5,863 bases of DNA from contig CAAGGZ010000137.1 of assembly GCA_900769545.1 (NCBI GenBank), positions 1 to 5,863 of the forward strand, given 5' to 3'. The DNA comes from Clostridia bacterium (GTDB lineage: Bacteria > Bacillota > Clostridia > Christensenellales > Borkfalkiaceae). Positions 1-5,863 of this stretch are shown piece by piece. The notes under the pieces were generated by a model, which was not told the DNA's origin, searched no databases, and was given only the letters and a program-made list of their open reading frames with translations. A program made the position numbers and the translations under genes. Position 1 is the stretch's first letter; every line of letters starts with the position of its first letter.

Positions 1-18
1 ACGACGCTCTTCCGATCT
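1..18 (+). other. Illumina TruSeq adapter remnant (artefact)
   Basis: The 18 bases ACGACGCTCTTCCGATCT are identical to the 3' end of the Illumina TruSeq universal (read 1) adapter. Genomic sequence starts at about position 19. This is untrimmed library sequence at a contig end, so nothing here should be translated or used for homology. It also means the adjoining bases probably rest on few reads. Confidence 0.96.
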
Positions 19-19
19 T

Positions 20-1352
20 ATGGACAATCGCGACCAGTTTCTCGAGATGTTAAGCAAAGCTGAGAAAGGTGAAATTGACGTTGTTGTCGTAATGCGTTTG
101 GATCGCTTTTCTCGTGATGCTACGGACGCTATCTTAACAAATAAACTATTAAATTCGTATGGATGTACCCTTATCGCAGGTGACGTTTCAACAATTATCA
201 CGTGCGCCACCGACGAGCTAACATTGGGTGTCTCTGCTCTAATTGGTCAATATTTTGCGCGAATTACCGCAAACCGCGTTATGCACAGTGAAATCCATAA
301 TGCTGAAAAAGGTGATAGCGCAGGTGGGCAACCACCATACGGCTTACAGTTGGTGAATAAGCAATACGAGCTGAATCCCGATGAAGCCCCTGCCGTGAAG
401 CAAATGTTTTCCATGATTTCCAAGCGGAAAGAGCTATCAGCAGGTTATTGATAAGCTGACAGCACAAGGCTACTATGCAAGGAATGGTAAACCCTTCACG
501 CGTTCTACGTTGAACTCGCTTCTTAAAAACGAAAAACTCTGCGGTATCTATATCTACAACCGTGAAGGTGGTAAACGTAAAAAACATCGCGTACTGCTTG
601 AACATTTTGACGAGGTGCGCAATGAAACTGCGATACCGCCTATCGTGAGTAAAGAGCTCTTTAATAAAGTGCAAGCCATTATGGCGCAAAGAAACGTTTG
701 CTGTCCTCACCAAAACAAAAACCCCGAATATATCCTGACAGGGTTTGTGCAATGTAAGTCCTGTGGCTCGTCAATGAGCGGCATGGCGAACAGTGGCGGC
801 AGAGGCAGAAAGCGCATGCGACATTATACTTGTCCTAATCACAGTAAAAGGCAAGGCAAAACGTGCACTACGAAAAAAATTAATGCGGATTACCTTGAAA
901 CCGCCGTCAAAACTATACTGACGGACAAGGTGAACGCATACCTGTCCTCCCCTAACACCCAAAAATCGGTGTTTGACCTGCTTAAGCAATCCAAGCTCGA
1001 AGAAGTGAAAGCTACCCAAAAACACATCGACGGGCTTGAAATTAAGATAAACGGTTTGATTGATAGAGCCGCGAATCCAAAAACTCTACCTGCCGTAGCA
1101 GAACGTTATGAAAAGCAAGCTAACGAAGCGATTCAACTGCAAAACGGACATAAGGAAAATCTTGTAGAGTTGAATACGGTATTGTCCCGTATCGGTGAGA
1201 TTGAGGCTGAATTCACGGCAAAGTCTGCCCAATTAACAGTTGCAGATTTGTTCACATCGTATGAACTTGCACGTGAATTAGTCGGGGTATTTATCGAAAA
1301 AATCATCGTAGATGATAAGTCAGACGAAATCGAAATCGTCTTTAAGACCTAA
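20..1352 (+). pseudogene. large serine recombinase, 5'-truncated and frameshifted
   Basis: This is the remainder of a large serine recombinase, a site-specific integrase/excisionase of mobile elements. The first part (20-451) holds the rest of the resolvase catalytic domain, with the conserved RLDRFSRD segment and the GGQPPYG stretch that leads into the recombinase domain. After a one-base shift near 425 the protein continues in another frame (from about 426) as GKSYQQVIDKL. It then runs through the recombinase domain, a zinc ribbon (CKSC at about 753-764, then two more cysteines in HYTCPN and GKTCTT) and a coiled-coil region, to TAA at 1350-1352. Aligned with the neighbouring complete recombinase, about 52-55 N-terminal residues are missing, including the catalytic serine, because the contig begins inside the gene. 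The ATG at 20 is therefore an internal methionine, and the TTG at 510 is not a start. Without the shift the visible part would encode about 443 residues. Whether it is a true pseudogene or an intact gene with a sequence error cannot be decided here. Confidence 0.88.
415..431 (+). other. apparent +1 frameshift in recombinase gene
   Basis: Frame 2 reads MFSMISKRKELSAGY and stops with TGA at 449-451. The frame beginning at 426 reads GKSYQQVIDKLTAQGYY. This is the usual family pattern of a glycine-lysine-serine-tyrosine turn after the helix ending in the recombinase domain. Removing one base around 425 joins both parts into one continuous protein. There is no long homopolymer or obvious slippery sequence. 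An indel error close to an adapter-bearing contig end and a real mutation are both possible. Confidence 0.85.
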
Positions 1353-1354
1353 AT

Positions 1355-1396
1355 CTAAAAGCGCGTAGCTCGTCATTGGGCTACGCGCTCTTTTAG
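1355..1396 (+). terminator. terminator-like hairpin between the two recombinases
   Basis: A perfect 10-bp stem, AGCGCGTAGC (1360-1369) with GCTACGCGCT (1380-1389), closes a 10-base loop. Flanking A residues on the left and CTCTTTTAG on the right extend it. It starts three bases after the stop codon of the first recombinase. The T-tract is short (TTTT), so termination may be partial, allowing some read-through into the second recombinase. Confidence 0.75.
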
Positions 1397-1404
1397 TATA
1401 AAAT

Positions 1405-1410
1405 GGAGGG
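1405..1410 (+). promoter_or_regulatory. ribosome binding site of second recombinase
   Basis: GGAGGG lies 11 bases upstream of the ATG at 1422. It supports that ATG as the start, which places the YARYSS motif at the usual distance from the N-terminus of serine recombinases. Confidence 0.8.
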
Positions 1411-1421
1411 AAGATTTAGAA

Positions 1422-3032
1422 ATGGCAAAACTAACAGGCGTTGCCTATGCTCGGTATTCATCCGAACGGCAACAGGAATCAAGTATCGTCGTACAACTCG
1501 TGGAAATAAGACGGTTTTGCGCTCGGCATAACATAGAACTGCTACACGAATATGTGGATGAAGCGCAAACGGGTACGAACGCCAACCGTAAGAGTTTCCA
1601 AGAGATGATACAGGACGCACAAAAACGAGAGTTTCGTTTCGTTATCGTACATCGTATGGATAGATGGGCGCGAAACGTGGATGATGCTCGTTACTACAAA
1701 AAACACCTGCGCAAGTACGGGATTAAAGTTGTAAGCACCATCGAAGAGTTCGATGAAACACCCGAAGGTGAGTTTTTCGAGTTGTTGTCGATGGGTATGG
1801 CAGAACTGTATTCCAAAAAACTCGCAAGAGAATCACGGGCAGGTATGATAGCAAATGCAAGAGAAGGTAAAGCCCTCGGTGGTATGCCCCTGCTTGGATA
1901 TAAGGTGCAAAACAAAAGGTACGTTATAGAAGAAAAGGAAGCGGAAGCCGTAAGGTTGATATTTGACCTATTCTTGAAAGGCTACGGCTACGTACAAATT
2001 CGCAATTACCTATTCGCTCATGGCTACCGACGGGCAGATGGTAGACCTTTTACGGCCCACTTCTACGACATACTACGAAACAGGAAATATATCGGGGAAT
2101 ACACCTACAACGTCGAAGCGGAACGAGATGAACGTGGAATCCGCAATAAGCATAAGAGTAAGCCTGACTCGGAAATCATACGAATCCCCGATGGCATGCC
2201 CCGTATCATTGATAATGACACGTTTTTTAGAGTACAGGCAATTATGGACGAGCGAAAACAAAGGCGTAAAGCGTTTAATACTAACGGGAGATACCTATTC
2301 GCAGGAATAATGAAATGTGGTTGTTGCGATGGCTCGGTATGTGGTGGTGTTCGGTATAACCACAAAGGCTTAAAAGTTGCAACACCGCACTATCAATGCA
2401 ATCGACGGGATAAAACCTGTCCGACGACACCTACAAATGCGGAATACTTGGAAACGTATATCTATCGGTTGCTTACGTGGTGCTTGCTTAAAAAGGAAAA
2501 TCGGCAAAAACTGATAGACCTTGTCCGCATAGCATACGTTAAGGCATACGAAAAACTGCAAGGCGAGTATAATGCCTTGTTAGAGGAAATCGAAGAAAAA
2601 GAAAGGCTTATCAACGAAAACTGCCTAAAAGAAACGCAGGAAGAAATGAAAGCCTTGCGAACCTATCTCGAACAAGAAAACCACCAAATCCGATGGGAAG
2701 CGAACGAACTAACACGGCAAGCGGAACTCTTGAACGAGAGAATTTCTATGTACCCTGCGTTCAAGCCTAAACGCATAATGCGAATGGCGGACACTTACCT
2801 ACAAAGGTTGACGTCAACGGATGAACAAGTCCTACGCGCAACCTATCGGGAAATCATACACCTAATCACTATGGATAATAACGAAATCCGCATAACGTTC
2901 AACCTGCAACGCCTACTTGATGGGTTTGAACCCGTACCTGCTACCGTGATAGAAGTACGAAACTATATCGCCCACCCGAACAAACACGACCGACAATCGC
3001 TCGAATTTTGCGAGTTGAAAGTCCAAATTTGA
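1422..3032 (+). CDS. large serine recombinase (site-specific integrase)
   Basis: This complete 536-aa large serine recombinase catalyses strand exchange between attachment sites, integrating or excising a mobile element through a covalent 5'-phosphoserine intermediate. The resolvase domain occupies about residues 5-150. YARYSS contains the likely nucleophile Ser13, with Arg11 in the family position, and HRMDRWAR (77-84) holds the conserved arginine/aspartate cluster. GGMPLLGY (153-160) leads into the recombinase domain (about 160-280). A zinc ribbon follows, with cysteines 299, 302, 326 and 333. A charged coiled coil (about 370-440) and a C-terminal tail complete the protein. It follows another recombinase of the same family by 69 bases, an arrangement known for paired recombinases such as CcrA/CcrB of SCC elements and for other Firmicutes elements. 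Sequence similarity to its neighbour is limited, so it is not a recent duplicate. The ATG is supported by GGAGGG. Target site and element identity cannot be read from this window. Confidence 0.95.
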   Translation: MAKLTGVAYARYSSERQQESSIVVQLVEIRRFCARHNIELLHEYVDEAQTGTNANRKSFQEMIQDAQKREFRFVIVHRMDRWARNVDDARYYKKHLRKYGIKVVSTIEEFDETPEGEFFELLSMGMAELYSKKLARESRAGMIANAREGKALGGMPLLGYKVQNKRYVIEEKEAEAVRLIFDLFLKGYGYVQIRNYLFAHGYRRADGRPFTAHFYDILRNRKYIGEYTYNVEAERDERGIRNKHKSKPDSEIIRIPDGMPRIIDNDTFFRVQAIMDERKQRRKAFNTNGRYLFAGIMKCGCCDGSVCGGVRYNHKGLKVATPHYQCNRRDKTCPTTPTNAEYLETYIYRLLTWCLLKKENRQKLIDLVRIAYVKAYEKLQGEYNALLEEIEEKERLINENCLKETQEEMKALRTYLEQENHQIRWEANELTRQAELLNERISMYPAFKPKRIMRMADTYLQRLTSTDEQVLRATYREIIHLITMDNNEIRITFNLQRLLDGFEPVPATVIEVRNYIAHPNKHDRQSLEFCELKVQI

Positions 3033-3192
3033 CGGGCAAAAAAGCGGAAGCGAGTACGAAATTGCGGTGCTATAAGCGGTCGGGCAAAGCATAGAAAAAT
3101 ACCCAAAAACACCCCGAAATCCCCGAAAAATGGGTAAAAATATGGGTTTTAATACCCGTGGAAGTGTGCAGACTACGCCCCCTTTCACCTGC
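3033..3192. other. gene-free stretch after the recombinase
   Basis: No credible gene is present. The stretch has short G/C-run repeats: CCCCGAAA occurs twice (3112-3119 and 3121-3128), and ACCC/GGGT motifs alternate between 3101 and 3157. TACCCA (3100-3105) could pair with TGGGTA (3131-3136). These could be binding sites near the recombinase, but nothing identifies them. Confidence 0.4.
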
Positions 3193-3237
3193 TCCAAAAA
3201 GAGAAACGCACCGATTGGGTGCGTTTTTCTTTTTGGA
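3193..3237. terminator. strong bidirectional terminator
   Basis: Arms 3193-3212 and 3218-3237 form a 20-bp stem with a single G-T wobble, around the 5-base loop GATTG. The G+C-rich core AACGCACC/GGTGCGTT is flanked by A-rich and T-rich arms, giving a T-tract on either strand. It lies between convergent genes: the recombinase ending at 3032 on the plus strand and the restriction-modification operon ending at 3548 on the minus strand. It can serve both. Confidence 0.88.
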
Positions 3238-3273
3238 AGATTAAGTGTGACTGACGAGAGTCGAGGGTGGAGC

Positions 3274-3418
3274 CGTTTTGCGGGCGCAAAACGCTTTGCC
3301 TTACGAAGCTCAAAAATAAAGTAGCCCGTCGGCAAAGGACGACGTTGATAACGTCGGAGCGGGGCGCGCCGCCAAAGGCGCGACTCTTGGCAAAGCCAAA
3401 GAAAATGCAAGCATTTTC
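3274..3418. repeat. row of small back-to-back hairpins
   Basis: At least five short inverted repeats follow each other. They are CGTTTTGC/GCAAAACG (3274-3293), CGACGTT/AACGTCG (3340-3356), CGCGCC/GGCGCG (3365-3382), TTGGC/GCCAA (3387-3399) and GAAAATGC/GCATTTTC (3401-3418). Loops are 2-6 bases, several containing AAA. The arms differ in sequence, so this is not a tandem repeat or a CRISPR array. It could be a structured RNA, a composite recombination site or accumulated intergenic palindromes. Open frames across it (for example 3130-3324 and 3267-3458) look like chance products of the palindromes. Confidence 0.6.
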
Positions 3419-3435
3419 CGTCCCCTATCCCCGCT

Positions 3436-3476
3436 ACATACAACAAGCCGCCCTATAAGGACGGCTTGTTGTATGT
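3436..3476. repeat. 15-bp perfect inverted repeat without T-tract
   Basis: ACATACAACAAGCCG (3436-3450) is the exact reverse complement of 3462-3476. The 11-base centre can add three more pairs (CCT/AGG) after one mismatch. No T-run follows on either strand, so it is not a standard intrinsic terminator. Its right arm overlaps the first copy of an 11-bp direct repeat. It sits within about 60 bases of the composition break, so it may mark an element end or an insertion target. Confidence 0.75.
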
Positions 3477-3516
3477 GTGGGACATTATCTCGTTTTTAGG
3501 TATAGTGTGTGGGACA
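3474..3516. repeat. two copies of an 11-bp direct repeat
   Basis: TGTGTGGGACA occurs at 3474-3484 and again at 3506-3516, with start points 32 bases apart (about three helical turns). Repeated sites beginning with TG and ending in CA resemble the multiple transposase binding sites at the ends of IS21-type elements. They could equally be recombinase arm sites or operator half-sites. No transposase gene is present. The repeat is plain to see; its role is unknown. Confidence 0.65.
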
Positions 3517-3547
3517 AAAAGTATTTTTTAATTCCTGTGCTCGTCCA

Positions 3548-4270
3548 CTATTTATTATAATAATCGTTTGTTTTTCCAATTACAGCATTATAATCATAAT
3601 CCATTTCTACAATATATTCTTCACCATCTATATCAAAGTCAACAATACAATTTTGCCAAACTTTTGGCTGAATGTTTTTTACATTTTCAGGTTTTAATAT
3701 ATACATTTTGTCGGATGTTAAAACAAAAATTTTATCAAAACTTTTTTTATGATTTTTTACAACTTCAAAATATTGATACAATATTAAATTGACATCATAC
3801 AATCTTTTTCGCCTTTGTAGTATGCTTATACATAACGATATGCTACCATTAATCGAAGAATAATTACCATTATTTAATTTAACTAGTTTTTTATCTATTT
3901 CCTCTTTATAAATATCTTTCATCCAATCAATAGAATGAGCGCCACCATTTGTAGAAAAAGCCCCCAATAATCCATTGTACTCTGTTAGTATATATTCATC
4001 AGGATACAATGAATCGCAATCACACTTTATCTTATTATAATCACCGTTATATTTTTCATACAATTTCCATACTCTATTTATTTTAAAATCGCAATCTTTT
4101 TCTAATTGAACAACTTCTATCCCGTATGTATTATTTCTATTATACATATCTGGCAATTTCAATTCTTTATTAGATTCATCCCCCACAACCAAACTATCAT
4201 CATTGAAATAATACTCATTAAGTGCGAAATAGCATATTATTTCTGACCTTTTAGCACTATTTAAAATCAT
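3548..4270 (-). CDS. uncharacterised protein of the restriction-modification operon
   Basis: This 240-aa, mainly soluble protein has no signal peptide or membrane segment. I do not recognise it. Its ATG at 4270 is preceded by AAGGAG, which overlaps the stop codon of the endonuclease gene, so it is co-transcribed and probably translationally coupled to restriction. Visible features are an N-terminal helix-like segment (SAKRSEIICYFALNEYYF), then LPDMYNR (39-45) and YGIEVVQL (49-56), then IDKKLVKLNNGNYSS (125-139) and FDKIFVLTSDKMYIL (178-192). A proline-aspartate followed by a hydrophobic strand with Glu-x-x recalls PD-(D/E)xK nuclease-like proteins in which the lysine is lost. This is inference from pattern only. 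Other options are a specificity, control or anti-phage accessory protein. Base composition is as A+T-rich as the rest of the operon and unlike the recombinases. Confidence 0.8.
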   Translation of the reverse strand: MILNSAKRSEIICYFALNEYYFNDDSLVVGDESNKELKLPDMYNRNNTYGIEVVQLEKDCDFKINRVWKLYEKYNGDYNKIKCDCDSLYPDEYILTEYNGLLGAFSTNGGAHSIDWMKDIYKEEIDKKLVKLNNGNYSSINGSISLCISILQRRKRLYDVNLILYQYFEVVKNHKKSFDKIFVLTSDKMYILKPENVKNIQPKVWQNCIVDFDIDGEEYIVEMDYDYNAVIGKTNDYYNK

Positions 4271-4277
4271 TGTATAA

Positions 4278-4283
4278 CTCCTT
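4278..4283 (-). promoter_or_regulatory. ribosome binding site overlapping upstream stop codon
   Basis: On the minus strand AAGGAG is built partly from the TAA that ends the endonuclease gene, and it lies 7 bases before the ATG at 4270. It fixes the start of the 240-aa protein and indicates translational coupling. Confidence 0.8.
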
Positions 4284-5391
4284 AATTTATTGCTTTGAAC
4301 CGAATCTGTACATTTAAATCTATGTATTTTTCGCCGTTTAACTCATAAACATATCCGTAATCATGCCTTGTTGCGCTTGGACGGTCAAAACTTGTATTGT
4401 TAAGTAAATATTCTTCAAAATAATTCCTATTATACAAATGATAACAAAGAACATCACCGTCTTTTTTAATGATAATATAGCCACCCGTTGCTGTATCTAA
4501 TCCATTCCAAGGCTTCCCTGGTGTCATACCCAAAGCAGATGCGCTAATCAACTTTTTGAATTTATGTTTATAAATATCCGCACGCCTATATCCAATAGGA
4601 TTTTGAACAGTAAGCATGTCCGTCAAAATATTGCAATCATAGATTTTTTCACTTATATGTAAATAATGCAACAAAACAAGCTCGCCGTAAATTCTAGGTA
4701 AAGAACTATCAATCATAACAAGATTATCTTCAAAAGTAGTGTCCAACATACTATCATATTGAATAACCGAAGATAATTCTTTCAATTTTTCGATACGCGC
4801 TTTCATATATTCTTTGCACGCGCTTTTGTCAATAGAATTGATAATTTGCATATCTTCATTTGACAAGCCGACAATTTTATAACGCATACGTGTATTTTTT
4901 CCTGCGTTAAGTAAGGTAGGTGGAGAGCCAACGTCAGACTTTATAGAAAATCCAACTTCGGGGCTATACCCCGTATGCACATCGTGTATTTGCATTTCTA
5001 TATCTACTTTTTCGGTTGAGGAGGCTTTTACTCTTGTAATATTAAAATCATCCATAAACGTTTCCATTTCGGGAATAAAAAAAGCACCTTTTAATTCCGA
5101 ACCTTTTGCCCCCGAGAATATTTTAGGAAAAAGCAATTTTACGTATTCCTCACACTCGGATACTGATATTGTCTTAACTTCACATCCGTTTTCAAATATT
5201 TTAATGGTTTCGCCTGTAAAATAATCAACCTTATTGCCTGGTATTTCTTCTCGAATAATCTTTATAATAGGTAAATACAAATCATTTATGCGATTTGCAT
5301 TTTCGTCTGCATTATAAATTTTTCCTTCTTTTAAGAGTTTTATAAAAGCATATAACTCCGACCACTCGCCTTTATTATAAGTTATTGCCAT
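4282..5391 (-). CDS. HpaII-family type II restriction endonuclease
   Basis: This 369-aa protein resembles the HpaII family, whose members cut double-stranded DNA at CCGG (known for HpaII; inferred here). Recognised family stretches are the N-terminal YNKGEWSELYAFIKLL (5-20), the central GYSPEVGFSIKS (141-152) followed by GSPPTLLNAG (155-164), and the C-terminal FDRPSATRHDYGYVYELNG (335-353) ending in LNVQIRF. Length matches the roughly 360 residues I recall for the family. The central block, with acidic residues D130 and D137 before SIK (149-151), is the likely active-site region; the exact catalytic residues are inference. The gene overlaps the upstream methyltransferase by 17 bases, and AAGGAGG (5401-5407) lies 9 bases before the ATG. 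Modification is therefore encoded first and restriction second. No truncation or frameshift is visible. No controller gene is seen in the visible part of the operon. Confidence 0.9.
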   Translation of the reverse strand: MAITYNKGEWSELYAFIKLLKEGKIYNADENANRINDLYLPIIKIIREEIPGNKVDYFTGETIKIFENGCEVKTISVSECEEYVKLLFPKIFSGAKGSELKGAFFIPEMETFMDDFNITRVKASSTEKVDIEMQIHDVHTGYSPEVGFSIKSDVGSPPTLLNAGKNTRMRYKIVGLSNEDMQIINSIDKSACKEYMKARIEKLKELSSVIQYDSMLDTTFEDNLVMIDSSLPRIYGELVLLHYLHISEKIYDCNILTDMLTVQNPIGYRRADIYKHKFKKLISASALGMTPGKPWNGLDTATGGYIIIKKDGDVLCYHLYNRNYFEEYLLNNTSFDRPSATRHDYGYVYELNGEKYIDLNVQIRFKAIN

Positions 5392-5863
5392 TTTCTAAAA
5401 CCTCCTTGATTTTATTTGCGATTGCCTCTATAACTGGAACTGTCACGCTATTCCCTAATTGCTTATATAAATGAACGTCAGCAAGAACTAATTTGTAACT
5501 ATCAGGAAACCCTTGCAATCTTGCCCATTCTCGGGGAGTCATTTTACGAATACCATCGGTATTAACTTTTCCTTTAATATGAGTGGTTGGCGTTAAATCT
5601 TTTTGACGATTATCAACTATCAAATTTCTTTCTCTGCCCATACCACCACAAACAATAGCCCCTGCAACGTCATTTAATTCACGAATTTCATATCCAAATC
5701 CATTTCCCTTTGCTTCGTGCCTTGCTTTATGGCGTTTTAATGTTTCAATATAACAATCACTTAAATAATATTTAACAGGAACAGGGTTTTTCTCGATTAT
5801 GTCTTTTATACGTTTGGTGGAATCCGTTACGGTAGGAAAATCAAAGTTAGCAGGAGCAATATC
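5375..5863 (-). CDS. DNA (cytosine-5-)-methyltransferase, C-terminal part
   Basis: The reading frame is open to the window edge, giving 162 visible C-terminal residues, and the start lies outside. It transfers a methyl group from S-adenosylmethionine to carbon 5 of cytosine, protecting the host from the partner endonuclease. Motif IX-like RKMTPREWARLQGFPD (106-121 of the visible part) and motif X-like YKQLGNSVTVPVIEAIA (133-149) are clear. The part before them, including CYIETLKRHKARHEAKGNG and CGGMGRERNLIVD, is the end of the target-recognition domain. The catalytic PCQ and the SAM-binding FxGxG motifs must be in the missing upstream half. Beginning at the internal ATG at 5641 would cut through the target-recognition domain, so that is not the start. 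The HpaII-like partner suggests CCGG as target; this is inference. The operon promoter must lie outside the window. Confidence 0.93.
   Translation of the reverse strand, partial: DIAPANFDFPTVTDSTKRIKDIIEKNPVPVKYYLSDCYIETLKRHKARHEAKGNGFGYEIRELNDVAGAIVCGGMGRERNLIVDNRQKDLTPTTHIKGKVNTDGIRKMTPREWARLQGFPDSYKLVLADVHLYKQLGNSVTVPVIEAIANKIKEVLENGNNL
5401..5407 (-). promoter_or_regulatory. ribosome binding site of the endonuclease, inside the methyltransferase gene
   Basis: AAGGAGG on the minus strand is a near-perfect Shine-Dalgarno sequence, 9 bases before the ATG at 5391. It sits within the last codons of the methyltransferase. It decides the endonuclease start and suggests efficient re-initiation after methyltransferase translation. 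Confidence 0.85.

Noticed and set aside
279..752. 157-aa minus-strand open frame opposite the first recombinase
   Set aside because: It lies wholly antisense to a recognisable recombinase and shows no domain of its own.
1397..1404. TATAAAAT as a -10 promoter element for the second recombinase
   Set aside because: No reasonable -35 lies 15-18 bases upstream, and transcription would start at about the ribosome binding site itself, leaving no usable leader.
2913..3446. 177-aa minus-strand open frame
   Set aside because: It overlaps the end of the complete recombinase and the hairpin region and has no family resemblance. It is a shadow frame.
3130..3458. Small plus-strand open frames (63-64 aa) in the intergenic region
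   Set aside because: They run through the terminator and the palindrome cluster, lack ribosome binding sites, and their protein sequence is low in recognisable structure.
3274..3476. CRISPR array
   Set aside because: The hairpins differ in sequence and spacing. There is no repeated unit with regular spacers and no cas gene.
5375..5641. A short 88-aa methyltransferase-like gene starting at the ATG at 5641
   Set aside because: The same frame stays open and family-like (FGYEIRELNDVAGAIVCGG) up to the window edge, so this ATG is internal.

Overview
The window looks like accessory DNA from a Firmicutes-type bacterium, probably an uncultured Clostridia-like organism. The reasons are strong AGGAGG-type ribosome binding sites, moderate to low G+C, and tandem large serine recombinases of the kind carried by mobile elements in that group. 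This placement is inference; no rRNA or housekeeping gene is present. The first 18 bases match the 3' end of the Illumina TruSeq read-1 adapter, so the left edge is an assembly end and not natural sequence.

Left half (19-3032, about 43 % G+C by my rough count, plus strand): two consecutive large serine recombinase genes. The first has lost its 5' end, including the catalytic serine, to the contig edge, and it carries an apparent one-base frameshift near position 425. The second (536 aa) is complete: resolvase domain with YARYSS catalytic motif, recombinase domain, four-cysteine zinc ribbon and coiled coil. A terminator-like hairpin separates them. Such genes integrate and excise mobile elements.

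Middle (3033-3547): a convergent gene-free stretch. It holds a very strong bidirectional terminator (20-bp stem), a row of at least five small back-to-back hairpins, a large 15-bp perfect inverted repeat without a T-tract, and two copies of an 11-bp direct repeat. The base composition breaks sharply here, to about 30 % G+C on the right.

Right half (3548-5863, minus strand): a restriction-modification operon read right to left. It contains the C-terminal part of a cytosine-5 DNA methyltransferase (5' end outside the window), then a HpaII-family restriction endonuclease overlapping it by 17 bases, then a 240-aa protein of unknown function only 11 bases further on. The methyltransferase would protect CCGG sites that the endonuclease cuts. 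The third gene is translationally linked and is the least explained part of the window. It may be a degenerate PD-(D/E)xK-type protein (inference). By eye I find no CCGG site on either half of the window, where about nine would be expected, which fits long exposure to a CCGG-specific system.
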